Positions 34,748 to 44,199 of a DNA stretch of 64,000 bases are shown piece after piece. Made by a program: the position numbers and the translations under genes. The DNA is taken from NCBI GenBank assembly GCA_900546325.1, contig URCR01000009.1:1-64000 (forward strand), read 5' to 3'. The notes beneath the pieces were generated by a model that saw nothing but the letters and a program-made list of their open reading frames with translations, was not told the DNA's origin and did not search any database. This DNA comes from an uncultured Lachnospiraceae bacterium. GTDB taxonomy: Bacteria; Bacillota; Clostridia; Lachnospirales; Lachnospiraceae. Within the stretch, counting starts at the first letter, position 1; each line of letters opens with the position of its first letter.

Positions 34748-35671
34748 CTACTGCTTTTGTCCAAGATAGTTTCGGATATGTGCAAGATACCGTTCTCCCA
34801 TACTGCTCAAAATCGTATTTTTCTTTACAATGTACCCGATTTCCATCACACTGTTCGGATTCTCTTTGTCGTCCCTGAACGGAACTGCCACAAACTCACT
34901 TCCATTTAATTCTTCACAGATAATTCCGGAACAAAGTGTATATCCATTGAGTCCCACCATAAGATTCAGCATGGTCGCTCTGTCATTTGCCTTGATCATC
35001 TGTGGATATTCATTAAATGACAAAATCTCTTCCGCCAGATAAAAGGATCCGCCATCCCCCTGTTCAAAGGTGAGACATGGATATTTTGCAAGCTGTGCAA
35101 ACGAAATCGATCTCTCCTTCGCAAGGGGATGCTTTCTCCAGAGATATACATAAGCCTGACAGTCAATCAAATGTACAAATGTTAAATCCGCAGACCGCAG
35201 AAATTTCTCCATTGCTTTCCGGTTGAAATCACAGATATATAAAATCCCTATCTCACTTTTCAATGTACTGACATCGGAAATCACTTCCGCCGTCTTTGTC
35301 TCCCGGATTGCAAATTCATATTGGGACATGTCAAACTCTCTTGCCATATCCACAAATGCTTTCACTGCAAAAGAATAGTGCTGAGTGGAAACACCAAACT
35401 TCTTCTTATAAGAGCCCCCCTTTCCATATTTCTCCAGAAGGCCCTCGTATTGTCCATAAATCTGCCGTGCATACATCAGAAATTCATGTCCGTCATTGGT
35501 AAGCGTAACCCCTCTTCCGCTCCTGTTAAGCAAAGTGACTCCCAGTTCATTCTCCAGTTCCTTAACCGCATTGGTAAGAGACGGCTGCGATATATAAAGG
35601 CGCTCTGCCGCTTTGTTCAGAGATTTCGTCTCTGCGATCGTAATCATATAATTCATCTGATTCAATGTCAT
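34748..35671 (-). CDS. LysR-family transcriptional regulator
   Basis: The protein has 307 residues. The helix-turn-helix is SLNKAAERLYISQPSLTNAVKELENELG, and an effector domain occupies about 95-300. It follows pdxT by 51 bp on the same strand and precedes the arsenic operon promoter. It may simply be at the end of the pdxST transcript or have its own promoter. It shows no similarity in layout to the PdxR/MocR regulators of vitamin B6 genes. The target is unknown. Confidence 0.88.
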   Translation of the reverse strand: MTLNQMNYMITIAETKSLNKAAERLYISQPSLTNAVKELENELGVTLLNRSGRGVTLTNDGHEFLMYARQIYGQYEGLLEKYGKGGSYKKKFGVSTQHYSFAVKAFVDMAREFDMSQYEFAIRETKTAEVISDVSTLKSEIGILYICDFNRKAMEKFLRSADLTFVHLIDCQAYVYLWRKHPLAKERSISFAQLAKYPCLTFEQGDGGSFYLAEEILSFNEYPQMIKANDRATMLNLMVGLNGYTLCSGIICEELNGSEFVAVPFRDDKENPNSVMEIGYIVKKNTILSSMGERYLAHIRNYLGQKQ

Positions 35672-35722
35672 GGCTTCTTCTCCTGTTGTCTGTCTTTTAT
35701 TATTTTCAGTCCTTCTCTTATC

Positions 35723-36319
35723 TCAATATGATCCTTGCATGCTCTTTCTGCACATCTCAAGAAACTCCTCATGAATCCGGTTATCCTGATCCAGTTCCGG
35801 GTGAAATGAAAGCCCAAGCTGGTTCCGCCAGCGCACCGCCACGATCTCTCCGCCCGTCCTTGCCAGAATTTCAACCGGATCTTCCGTGTCATTTCTTACC
35901 TGCTCAATATATGGCGCCCGTATAAATGTCATCGGAACCGTCCCGATCCCTTTCATTTCCTCCTCGGTCCGAAAGCTGCCAAGCTGCCTTCCGTACGCAT
36001 TTCTTTTGACAGTCACCGGAAGCGTCCCGAAATAGATATGCTCGTCATTGGATAAATGCTCTGCAAGAAGGATCAATCCCGCACAGGTCGCGAGCACAGG
36101 AAGTCCGGATTTCATCTTTTCCTTCAGTATATCATACATCTCCAGTTCCCGGAGAAGTTTTCCCTGAACGGTACTTTCTCCTCCCGGCAGGATCAGCCCT
36201 TGTATAGGTGTTTCAAGATCTTCCTTCTTCCGCAGAAGGATACTCTCCACACCCAGAAGTTCCAGCTTCTTCTGATGTTCGGCAAATGCCCCCTGCACTG
36301 CCAGAATCCCGATCGTCAT
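35723..36319 (-). CDS. pdxT: Pyridoxal 5'-phosphate synthase glutaminase subunit
   Basis: The protein has 198 residues. The class I glutaminase triad is complete: C79 (ATCAGLILLAEHL), H173 and E175 (SFHPEL). LILPGGEST is the oxyanion region. It supplies ammonia from glutamine to PdxS. It lies one base after the pdxS stop, with GAGAGGGGAAG as ribosome site. Confidence 0.95.
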   Translation of the reverse strand: MTIGILAVQGAFAEHQKKLELLGVESILLRKKEDLETPIQGLILPGGESTVQGKLLRELEMYDILKEKMKSGLPVLATCAGLILLAEHLSNDEHIYFGTLPVTVKRNAYGRQLGSFRTEEEMKGIGTVPMTFIRAPYIEQVRNDTEDPVEILARTGGEIVAVRWRNQLGLSFHPELDQDNRIHEEFLEMCRKSMQGSY

Positions 36320-36320
36320 G

Positions 36321-37196
36321 TTATCTTCCCCTCTCTGCCATCAAAAGCTGAATCTCCTGCTCATTGATTCCTACCATGGCCTCTCCCAGATCTTCTGATA
36401 ATTCTGCCAAAAGCTTTGCATCCTGATAATTTGTCACTGCCTTGACGATCGCCGCTGCCCGTTTCTTTGGATTTCCCGACTTAAAGATTCCCGATCCTAC
36501 AAAGACACCCTCTGCTCCGAGCTGCATCATCAGAGCTGCATCCGCAGGAGTCGCCACACCTCCCGCCGCAAAATTCACAACCGGAAGCCTTCCATTGTCA
36601 TGAACGTAGGAAACAAGCTCATATGGAACCTGGAGTTCCTTCGCCTCCTCAAACAGCTCATCCTCCTTCATCGATACAATCTTTGCAATCTGCCGGTTCA
36701 TCATCCGCATATGTTTTACTGCCTGCACCACATCTCCGGTTCCCGGCTCCCCCTTTGTCCGGATCATGGAGGCTCCCTCATTGATTCTTCTCAGCGCTTC
36801 CCCCAGATCTCTTGCCCCGCACACAAAAGGGACCTGAAACTGTCTTTTGTCAATGTGGTACACATCATCAGCCGGAGAAAGCACTTCACTTTCATCGATA
36901 TAGTCAATCTCGATCGCCTCTAAAATCTGCGCCTCAACAAAATGGCCGATCCTGCATTTTGCCATGACAGGAATCGATACGGCCTCCTGAATCCCCTTGA
37001 TCATCTTCGGATCGCTCATTCTCGACACGCCCCCTGCCGCCCGGATATCTGCCGGAATCCGCTCCAGTGCCATGACCGCGCACGCTCCCGCTTCCTCTGC
37101 AATCTTTGCCTGTTCCGGAGTGGTGACATCCATGATCACTCCACCCTTTAACATCTGTGCCAGCTGCTTGTTTAACTCATATCTCTCGTTGCCCAT
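36321..37196 (-). CDS. pdxS: Pyridoxal 5'-phosphate synthase subunit PdxS
   Basis: The protein has 291 residues from the ATG at 37196 with GGAGGAAG; a start at 37241 would lie within the promoter. It makes pyridoxal phosphate from ribose 5-phosphate, glyceraldehyde 3-phosphate and ammonia. The catalytic D23 (IMDVTTP), K80 ([10 protein letters not shown]) and K148 ([10 protein letters not shown]) are conserved. It is the first gene of pdxS-pdxT. Confidence 0.96.
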   Translation of the reverse strand: MGNERYELNKQLAQMLKGGVIMDVTTPEQAKIAEEAGACAVMALERIPADIRAAGGVSRMSDPKMIKGIQEAVSIPVMAKCRIGHFVEAQILEAIEIDYIDESEVLSPADDVYHIDKRQFQVPFVCGARDLGEALRRINEGASMIRTKGEPGTGDVVQAVKHMRMMNRQIAKIVSMKEDELFEEAKELQVPYELVSYVHDNGRLPVVNFAAGGVATPADAALMMQLGAEGVFVGSGIFKSGNPKKRAAAIVKAVTNYQDAKLLAELSEDLGEAMVGINEQEIQLLMAERGR

Positions 37197-37239
37197 AATG
37201 CTTCCTCCTTGCATGTTCTGTATTTTTTGGTTTGTACGC

Positions 37240-37268
37240 ATTATACGGCAAATATGGCCTTGTGAAAA
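37240..37268 (-). promoter_or_regulatory. Promoter of pdxST
   Basis: On the minus strand there is a perfect -10 box TATAAT (37245..37240). At 17 nt the -35 is TTTTCA (37268..37263); TTCACA at 37266..37261 with a 15-nt spacer is an alternative. It lies 43 bp before the start at 37196. Confidence 0.6.
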
Positions 37269-37330
37269 TATCCAGTTTTGCTTTTTTATTCCACGCCAGT
37301 TTTATTGTGTATCATGCAGCGCATGCAGAA

Positions 37331-38299
37331 TTATTTTCCCGTCAGATGGCACGCCACGTAATGATCCTTTTCAACCATTTGAAGTTTTGGTTCTTCCGTT
37401 CTGCATTTTTCCATAGCATACTTGCAGCGATTCTGGAATCTGCACCCTGCCGGTGGATCGATCGGGCTTGGAATCTCCCCTGCCATTTTAATCCGCTCTT
37501 TCTTTTCTTCAATCTTTGGATCCGGTATCGGAATTGCCGAAAGCAGCGCCTTTGTATAAGGATGTACCGGATTCTCGTACAATTGATTTGACGCAGTGAT
37601 TTCTACTACTTTCCCAAGGTACATTACCATCACACGGTCTGATATGTATTTTACCATAGAAAGATCGTGGGCGATAAACATATAAGTCAGCCCCTTTTCC
37701 TTCTGCAGTTTTCCAAGAAGATTTACAATCTGTGCCTGGATGGAGACATCCAGTGCAGATATCGGTTCATCGCATACAATAAATTCCGGCTCAACCGCAA
37801 GCGCCCTTGCGATACCGATTCTTTGTCTCTGTCCACCTGAAAATTCATGCACAAACCTTTCTGCATATTGTCTGTCCAGTCCCACCGTAACAAGCAGTTC
37901 TTCTACTCTTTCTCTGATTTCTTTATCACTTTTGACCAGGTGGTGTGCCCGGATTCCTTCTGCGATAATATTGTATACTTTCATTTTCGGATCGAGGGAG
38001 GCATATGGATCCTGAAAAATGATCTGTGCATGCTTTGTAAAATCCCGACGCTCCTTTCCCTTCAGCCGATGTACATCTTTTCCTCTATAAAGAACCACTC
38101 CTTCCGTTCTGTCATACAAACCGAGCACCGTTCTTCCACAAGTAGTTTTTCCGCAGCCTGACTCTCCAACAACACCCAATGTCTCTCCCCGGCGGATATA
38201 GAAGGATACATCGTCTACCGCTTTTAATGTTCCTTTTCCTGCTTTGAAATATTTTTTTAGACCTTTTACTTCCAATAAATATTCCGTTTTCTCTTGCAT
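37331..38299 (-). CDS. Oligopeptide/dipeptide ABC transporter ATPase (OppF type)
   Basis: The protein has 322 residues from the ATG at 38299, with AGGAGG and TAATG overlap with the preceding gene. Walker A is GESGCGKTT, the signature SGGQRQR and Walker B FIVCDEPISALD. The C-terminal oligopeptide-transporter domain (PSPIDPPAGCRFQNRC...) has cysteines that often bind an iron-sulfur cluster. It energises peptide uptake with its partner ATPase. Confidence 0.93.
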   Translation of the reverse strand: MQEKTEYLLEVKGLKKYFKAGKGTLKAVDDVSFYIRRGETLGVVGESGCGKTTCGRTVLGLYDRTEGVVLYRGKDVHRLKGKERRDFTKHAQIIFQDPYASLDPKMKVYNIIAEGIRAHHLVKSDKEIRERVEELLVTVGLDRQYAERFVHEFSGGQRQRIGIARALAVEPEFIVCDEPISALDVSIQAQIVNLLGKLQKEKGLTYMFIAHDLSMVKYISDRVMVMYLGKVVEITASNQLYENPVHPYTKALLSAIPIPDPKIEEKKERIKMAGEIPSPIDPPAGCRFQNRCKYAMEKCRTEEPKLQMVEKDHYVACHLTGK

Positions 38300-39273
38300 T
38301 ATTCTTCCTCCTTTTGGATCCAGCAGCATACTTCATGTTCCCCTTCCAGACTGGTCTTTTTCGGAAACGCAGTGTCACAGATGTCTCTGCGCATTTTGCA
38401 TCTGTCTGCAAACGGACACCCCTTTGGGGGATGCGCCATGTTTGGCGGTGCTCCTTCGATTGTCTCAAGCTCGCCCCCGTCCATATCAAGCCGCGGTACT
38501 GCCCGCAGCAATGCTTTTGTATAGGGATGTGCCGGATGATAAAAAATATCATATGCACTGCCACGCTCCACGATTTTTCCGGCATACATCACGATAATAT
38601 CTGTAGCAAAATTTGCAACAATACCGAGATCATGCGTGATCAGAATGATGCTCATCTGATGCTCTTTCTGGATTTCTTTCATCATGTCCAAAATATCTGC
38701 CTGCACGGTAACATCCAGTGCGGTCGTCGGCTCGTCCGCAATCAAAAGCGACGGATTCAATGTTATGGCAATCCCTATCATAACGCGCTGGCGCATTCCT
38801 CCTGAAAATTCATGCGGATACTGCCTCATTCTAAGTTCCGGATTAGGGATACCGACCTTTCTCAAAACGCTGACCGCCTCATTCCATGCTTCTTTTTTAC
38901 TGACTTTCCTGTGAACCAATATTTTCTCCATAATCTGCTTTCCAACCGTCATTGTCGGATTTAATGCAGTCAATGCATCCTGAAAACAGATGGAGCATTT
39001 CTCTCCTCGATACTGTTCCCACTGGTGTCGCGTATATTCCTGAATATTTTCTCCTTGAAACAAAATCTTACTTTCTTTGCTTACAATTCCCGGCTTCTTT
39101 ACCAATCCCATAATTGATTTGGATGTCACTGATTTTCCACATCCCGACTCCCCTACGATTGCTGTGACCGTCCCTTTTTTGATATTGAACGATACATCTC
39201 TTACAGCCTGCACTTCTCCCTGAAATGTTCGAAATGTCACAGATAGATTTTTTACTTCCAATAAATTTTCCAT
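38299..39273 (-). CDS. Oligopeptide/dipeptide ABC transporter ATPase (OppD type)
   Basis: The protein has 324 residues from the ATG at 39273 (GAGGAGG upstream); the longer frame overlaps the permease gene out of frame. Walker A is GESGCGKSV, the signature SGGMRQR and Walker B LLIADEPTTALD. The C-terminal domain has CPFADRCKMRRDIC. It overlaps the OppF-type gene by one base. Confidence 0.93.
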   Translation of the reverse strand: MENLLEVKNLSVTFRTFQGEVQAVRDVSFNIKKGTVTAIVGESGCGKSVTSKSIMGLVKKPGIVSKESKILFQGENIQEYTRHQWEQYRGEKCSICFQDALTALNPTMTVGKQIMEKILVHRKVSKKEAWNEAVSVLRKVGIPNPELRMRQYPHEFSGGMRQRVMIGIAITLNPSLLIADEPTTALDVTVQADILDMMKEIQKEHQMSIILITHDLGIVANFATDIIVMYAGKIVERGSAYDIFYHPAHPYTKALLRAVPRLDMDGGELETIEGAPPNMAHPPKGCPFADRCKMRRDICDTAFPKKTSLEGEHEVCCWIQKEEE

Positions 39274-39287
39274 AAAGCTCCTCCTCA

Positions 39288-40121
39288 TCATTTCATCAAT
39301 TTGGGATCCAACATCTGCTGCAGTATATCTCCAAGCACATTGAAGCACAGTACTGTAACCAAAATCATGACTCCGGGTGCAATTGCCATGATCGGATTGT
39401 GCAGAATAAATTTCTGTGCCGTCTGCAGCATACTTCCCCATGACGCCATCGGAAGTTGAACACCATAGCCAAGAAAACTTAAAGCTGATTCATCCAAAAT
39501 TGCATTCGCAATACTAAGACTTGCAGATACAATAATCTGCGGCATCAGATTTGGAATAATATGTATCAATATAATTTTCCCCTGTCCTACACCAAGCGCC
39601 TTCGCTGCAATAATGAAATCGCGTTCCTTTAAGGTCAGTGTCTGTGCTCTGACCACTCTTGCCACTTTTGTCCACGAGAAGAAGGCAAGCATCCCTACCA
39701 GTGTGATCATGTTCCTTGGAAGAAATGCATAGATAACAATAATAAACAGAAGGCTTGGCACAGACATAAAGATATCTACAATACGCATGAAAAACGCATC
39801 AATTGCACCTCCCATATAACCACTGACCGTTCCAATCAGTGTACCAATAATTACTGCTACACACATCGATGCAAATCCTACAAGGAGGGATACCCTTCCG
39901 CCGTACAATGTCCGGGTAAGTGTATCTCGTCCAATATCATCTGTTCCCAGAAGATGTGCACTGCTGATTCCCTGCATTTTTTCTGCCACATTTGAAGCAT
40001 CTGGATCATAAGGAGACAGCGGGGCAAATATCGCAGCCAATACGATAAGCAAGATCAATATCATGCAGATTACTGCCATTTTATTGGAAAGGAATATTTT
40101 TTTCATCGCTTTTTTATCCAT
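39288..40121 (-). CDS. Oligopeptide/dipeptide ABC transporter permease (OppC type)
   Basis: The protein has 277 residues from the ATG at 40121 after AAAGGAGAAG, overlapping the end of the OppB-type gene by 8 bp. It has five to six helices. The OppC N-terminal region (LLGTDDIGRDTLTR) and the permease loop IIAAKALGVGQGKIILIHIIPN are clear. Confidence 0.92.
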   Translation of the reverse strand: MDKKAMKKIFLSNKMAVICMILILLIVLAAIFAPLSPYDPDASNVAEKMQGISSAHLLGTDDIGRDTLTRTLYGGRVSLLVGFASMCVAVIIGTLIGTVSGYMGGAIDAFFMRIVDIFMSVPSLLFIIVIYAFLPRNMITLVGMLAFFSWTKVARVVRAQTLTLKERDFIIAAKALGVGQGKIILIHIIPNLMPQIIVSASLSIANAILDESALSFLGYGVQLPMASWGSMLQTAQKFILHNPIMAIAPGVMILVTVLCFNVLGDILQQMLDPKLMK

Positions 40122-41094
40122 GATTCTTCTCCTTTCCTTGTTTGATTCTCGGATCTGCAAATCCGTACAAAATGTCAGCTAAAAAGTTGCCGATCAAGAG
40201 TACGGTACATGCCAGCATTGTGATCCCCATGATCATTGTATAATCTCTGCTATTGACCGCACTCATACAAAGTGTTCCAAGTCCCGGCCAGCCAAACACA
40301 GATTCCACAATAAAAGATCCTGTGATCAATGTTCCAAAATTCATTCCTACCATGGTAATAATCGGAAGCAGACAGTTTTTCAAAATGTGATTTTTCATAA
40401 CCTTGATCCGCGGAACCCCTTTCGAAACCGCAGTATCCACATACTCCTCTTCCATTTGTTCAATGGTGTTTGATCGAATATACCTGACAAATACCGCTGT
40501 GTTATTTACACTCAGAACAATGACTGGTAAGATCGCGTGTCGGATTACATCTGTTGCTGATGTGACACCAATCGTGCGCATCCCGGCACTTGGAAGAAGT
40601 CCCAAGTGAAGAGAAAATACAATAATAAGCAGGATACCAAACCAAAAAGCCGGCAGCGAAATCCCTAAATATGAGATTCCACTGATAATATTATCGATCC
40701 ATCGGTTTTTATAATATCCGGCCAGCAACCCCAAAGGAATCGCAACCAAAACAGATAAAATAAGGGCAGCCCCCATTAAACCTATCGTATTTGGCAGTTT
40801 CTCCATGATCTGCTCTTTCACCGGCTGATGATTGCTGACGGAAAGCCCCCAGTCTCCCCGCAGCATATTTTTAGCCCAGTTTATATATCGTTCTGCTACA
40901 TTTCCATCTAAACCAAGTGATTCGCGCATGTCATCCAACTGCTCTTCCGTCATTTTATAGGAAGACTTTGCCGGGGAGGTATACAAATAAAGTGGATCTC
41001 CAGGCGAAAAATATATGATAGAAAATGAAAATATAGACACTGCAATAAACACTATCAGCATCTGTACAAGACGTTTTACTATAAATTTTTTCAT
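40114..41094 (-). CDS. Oligopeptide/dipeptide ABC transporter permease (OppB type)
   Basis: The protein has 326 residues. It begins with the family start KFIVKRLVQMLIVFIAVSIFSF and has six helices. The EAA-type loop YVDTAVSKGVPRIKVMKNHILKN occurs near residue 225. It lies between the binding lipoprotein and OppC-type genes. Confidence 0.92.
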   Translation of the reverse strand: MKKFIVKRLVQMLIVFIAVSIFSFSIIYFSPGDPLYLYTSPAKSSYKMTEEQLDDMRESLGLDGNVAERYINWAKNMLRGDWGLSVSNHQPVKEQIMEKLPNTIGLMGAALILSVLVAIPLGLLAGYYKNRWIDNIISGISYLGISLPAFWFGILLIIVFSLHLGLLPSAGMRTIGVTSATDVIRHAILPVIVLSVNNTAVFVRYIRSNTIEQMEEEYVDTAVSKGVPRIKVMKNHILKNCLLPIITMVGMNFGTLITGSFIVESVFGWPGLGTLCMSAVNSRDYTMIMGITMLACTVLLIGNFLADILYGFADPRIKQGKEKNHG

Positions 41095-41166
41095 TTGATC
41101 TCCTCATAACCTAGAAATAGATTCTGCCGAAACAGAATCTATTCCCTTCACTCTTGTATTCTATAT

Positions 41167-42741
41167 CTATTTAAAAGACAGTTTTGTATAATCTTCAAAT
41201 ACCGGTGTCGTCGATAAAGTCTCTGTTCCCTCTAGATTATCACTCGTTGCAAAACAATAGTTCGGGTATGCGATCGGATAAATCAAGTAAGCTTCTGCTG
41301 CCTTCTCTTGCAATTCCTTATAGATTGCTGTTCTTTCTTCTATATCTGTTGTTGTTCTTCCCTTTTCGAACAGATCAAGAATCTCCTGCGGTGTATCTAC
41401 ATTTACACCCCATGTTCCGTCAAACATACCCGCAATTACATTATCTGGATCTCCAATTGCACCGTATTCATTCAAATATAATTCATAGTCAGACTGATCT
41501 GTAAATACGACATCAAAGAAACCATTTGCATCAATTCCCTGAATTTCCACATTGACATCGATGGCTTTTAACTGCTCCTGAATTAACAGCGCAGTTGTTT
41601 CCATATAACTTCTGTCAGTGTTGTAATGAAGTGTGATTGTCTTTCCTGCAAGTCCTGAACTCTTTGCAAGTTTTTTTGCCTCGTCAAGATCCTGCTCATA
41701 TCCTTTTACACTCTCATCATAGAATGTATTTCGATTGCTGAAAATGGAATTTGCCGCTTTCCCCATATGCTCCCCGTAAGCACCTTTTACGATTTCTTCT
41801 TGATTCAGTGCCATAAATACAGCTTTTACCGCATCACGATTTTCCCATGTTGAAGAATATTTATTCCATGCAAGATATTTCACGCGGCCTTCTGCCAATG
41901 TATGAAGAGCCACACCGTCTGTCTTTTCCACCTCTTCTACTACATCATCAGACGCAGCTGTTAAGAAATTGATCTCTCCGTTTTTAAAGGCAACTTCCTG
42001 TGCGCTTGGATCGGAAATTACTTTAAAAATAATCTTGTCGATCTGTGGCTTATCTCCATAATAATCATCAAATCTTTCAAGAACAAGAGATTCTCCGTCT
42101 TTGAACTCTACCAGCTTATACGGTCCCGAACCAATGTCTGTCAAGTTTGCCTCCGCTGACTTAATGTCTGTATTCCCATTAAAAGCGTGTTCTGGAAGAA
42201 GAATCAGATTGCCAAGTAAAGAATAGTATGAAGCTGACACCTCCGGAAGTGTAAACTTCACAGTAAGATCATCTACTTTTTCTGCTTTGACCTGGTTTTC
42301 TCCTACAAACACAACATTAGAAAATCCCGCTCCATTGTTCGTATCCAAATTGCAGTTAAATGTAAAAATCACATCATCTGCAGTGATTGCTTCTCCGTCA
42401 TGCCATTTTAAATTATCTTTCAATTTCAATGTATAAACAAGACCGTCATCCGAAATCTCACAGCTGTCTGCAAGATACCATCTTGTCTCATCCTGATCCA
42501 CATAGTATAACTCGTCCTGATAAGGTGCAAGCTGAAATGCCCCCTCTGCCATTGTTTCTAAGTTGCCATTCAGGCTTGTTACTGTTGCAGAAACCGGCAT
42601 CACAAGAGAATCACTTTTCTTAGAAGTCTCACTGGAAGCAGTGCCTTTCTCATTGCTTTTGCCTTCGCTTTTCCCACAGCCAGTAATAATTGTTGCAGTC
42701 ATAGCTACGCACAAAAGTAAGCTAATCAGTTTCCTTTTCAT
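41167..42741 (-). CDS. Peptide-binding lipoprotein (OppA/DppA, family 5)
   Basis: The protein has 524 residues. The lipoprotein signal is MKRKLISLLLCVAMTATIITGCG with the lipobox ITGC. The family-5 signature LKDNLKWHDGEAITADDVIF occurs near residue 110. It catches peptides or similar ligands (nickel or glutathione cannot be excluded). It is the first gene of the opp-like operon, 72 bp before OppB. Confidence 0.92.
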   Translation of the reverse strand: MKRKLISLLLCVAMTATIITGCGKSEGKSNEKGTASSETSKKSDSLVMPVSATVTSLNGNLETMAEGAFQLAPYQDELYYVDQDETRWYLADSCEISDDGLVYTLKLKDNLKWHDGEAITADDVIFTFNCNLDTNNGAGFSNVVFVGENQVKAEKVDDLTVKFTLPEVSASYYSLLGNLILLPEHAFNGNTDIKSAEANLTDIGSGPYKLVEFKDGESLVLERFDDYYGDKPQIDKIIFKVISDPSAQEVAFKNGEINFLTAASDDVVEEVEKTDGVALHTLAEGRVKYLAWNKYSSTWENRDAVKAVFMALNQEEIVKGAYGEHMGKAANSIFSNRNTFYDESVKGYEQDLDEAKKLAKSSGLAGKTITLHYNTDRSYMETTALLIQEQLKAIDVNVEIQGIDANGFFDVVFTDQSDYELYLNEYGAIGDPDNVIAGMFDGTWGVNVDTPQEILDLFEKGRTTTDIEERTAIYKELQEKAAEAYLIYPIAYPNYCFATSDNLEGTETLSTTPVFEDYTKLSFK

Positions 42742-42742
42742 A

Positions 42743-42889
42743 TCACATTTCCTTTCTTTGATCTAAAATTTTTCCGTCAGCTATTATAACATCTATTTTT
42801 TCCTTTGTATAATTGAGTTTTTCCATATACTTATTTGCTTTTTCTATACTGATAATCTTGTGTCCTGGAAACGATGGAAACACTGACAG
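42743..42889 (-). other. Short open frame before oppA, possible gene remnant
   Basis: On the minus strand, after a TAG at 42892..42890, 48 codons stay open to a TGA at 42745, two bases before the oppA start. The reading ends NYTKEKIDVIIADGKIL-type and has no start with a ribosome site. It may be the 3' remnant of a lost gene or chance. A -10-like TATAAT (42788..42783) for oppA lies in the same stretch. Confidence 0.25.
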
Positions 42890-42914
42890 CTAGACTGCGG
42901 CACTCTTCAACAGC

Positions 42915-42957
42915 AGCAAAGAAATCGCAGCCACAATTTCTTTGCAGCTGCGATTTC
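42915..42957 (-). terminator. Terminator of the GrpB gene
   Basis: On the minus strand AAATCGCAGC (42956..42947) pairs with GCTGCGATTT (42931..42922), followed by CTTTGCTGCTG. It lies 7 bp past the GrpB stop. The T-run is short. Confidence 0.6.
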
Positions 42958-42963
42958 CTTGTT

Positions 42964-43512
42964 TTATGCTTTTCGTTGTTGCTTACGCCATTCTTCCGCG
43001 CATCGTAAAATATCTTCAATAAACGCACTCTTCCCATTTGTGTAAGCAGTTCTATCCTTTGGATATAGTTTAGCTAATCGTGTCTTTAATTGCGAATATT
43101 CACCTGCTCTATTTTCATGAGCATTTAGATAATCCCGCATATTAATATAATTATTCCATGCCTCCTGTCCCCATATAACCACATGAATATAATGTGTCTG
43201 AATATTATTATCTAAATCTCCACAGACATACAAATGCTGCCCTGGATGATCATTTCTACGATATATTATCCCATTTTTCATTAAAGCCTCATTATATTTA
43301 AAAATCTTATCAAAACTACTGACACCAACAACTATATCCACAATCGGTTTAGCACAAATACTTTTTATTGAAGTACTGCCAATGTGCTGAGCATCAATCA
43401 TATCTTCCTGCAATATATCTTTCAATTTTTTGATCTTTTCTTGAGCTAATACTTCCCATTCCATCCTATGATTTTCAACTACAACTGTTCCTATTTTTAG
43501 CCCTACAGTCAT
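42964..43512 (-). CDS. GrpB-family protein (UPF0157, nucleotidyltransferase-like)
   Basis: The protein has 182 residues. The family signature HIGSTSIKSICAKPIVDIVVG near residue 42 resembles the GS...D.D active region of nucleotidyltransferases. The basic C-terminus ends in EEWRKQQRKA. No biochemical role of the family is well established. It lies downstream of the MerR gene on the same strand (63 bp). Confidence 0.85.
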   Translation of the reverse strand: MTVGLKIGTVVVENHRMEWEVLAQEKIKKLKDILQEDMIDAQHIGSTSIKSICAKPIVDIVVGVSSFDKIFKYNEALMKNGIIYRRNDHPGQHLYVCGDLDNNIQTHYIHVVIWGQEAWNNYINMRDYLNAHENRAGEYSQLKTRLAKLYPKDRTAYTNGKSAFIEDILRCAEEWRKQQRKA

Positions 43513-43575
43513 ATTATACCTCCTTCTATCCTCGCTATATACATTTCTATAAATGAGTCAGTATACAGTAACCGA

Positions 43576-44016
43576 TTAAAATTTATGAGCATTGTTGTAA
43601 GCACGTAGAATTTCTTCTGGCATATCTTCTTGCCGTATAGGGATAAGACGATTTTCATTTCCATCTTTGATAGCTTGCTCGTAATACCAACATTTGAATT
43701 TGAGCATATCAAGGGCACATTCCATGCGTTTTATTTCATTTTCTACGTTTTGCTTTTGTTCCAAAAGCAACTCTCTGCGTTCATGGTACGTCTTACTGCC
43801 TTGTGTGCATAACTCCATAAATTGTTTAATTCCTTTGATTTCCATACCGGATTTTTTTAAGCATTCAATAACACGAATTGCTTCTATTTCGTTTTCATCA
43901 AATTTACGAATGCCGGAAGCACGTTTTATATTTGGGAAAAGTCCCTCTTTATCATAATATCGAAGCGTAGAAATAGGTATATGAAACATTTCAGATACTT
44001 GACCTATTGTATACAT
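43576..44016 (-). CDS. MerR-family transcriptional regulator
   Basis: The protein has 146 residues. The N-terminal winged helix is MYTIGQVSEMFHIPISTLRYYDKEGLFPNIKR with the standard helix-2 block after it. A long dimerisation coiled coil follows (about 80-115). It has no metal-binding cysteines at the MerR positions, so it likely senses an organic or oxidative signal. It is divergent from the DHFR-like reductase gene and binds the promoter between them. Confidence 0.88.
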   Translation of the reverse strand: MYTIGQVSEMFHIPISTLRYYDKEGLFPNIKRASGIRKFDENEIEAIRVIECLKKSGMEIKGIKQFMELCTQGSKTYHERRELLLEQKQNVENEIKRMECALDMLKFKCWYYEQAIKDGNENRLIPIRQEDMPEEILRAYNNAHKF

Positions 44017-44049
44017 AATATTCTCCTTTTTTATTTTTCAAAAAATCAC

Positions 44050-44080
44050 TTGACCTAAAGTTAGGTTTAGGTTGTATGCT
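44050..44080 (+). promoter_or_regulatory. MerR-type promoter with 19-bp spacer and dyad
   Basis: There is a -35 box TTGACC (44050..44055), a spacer of 19 nt and a -10 box TATGCT (44075..44080). The spacer holds CCTAAA-GTTAGG-TTTAGG, a dyad. The long spacer and the dyad between the boxes are the hallmark of MerR-activated promoters. It is oriented to the reductase at 44200. Confidence 0.8.
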
Positions 44081-44199
44081 ATAATCATAGCAGGCAAAAG
44101 CTGATTTGTCAATTTGTTAGGAGGTTGAAAACTTAATATTAAAAAATTATTATGACTATTATAAGACAAAAAGAAGTTATCATAAAAGGAGAATGAATA

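Noticed and set aside
35723..37241. LysR gene at 34748 as a dedicated pdxST regulator
   Set aside because: Known PLP-synthase regulators are MocR-type; only proximity supports a link here.
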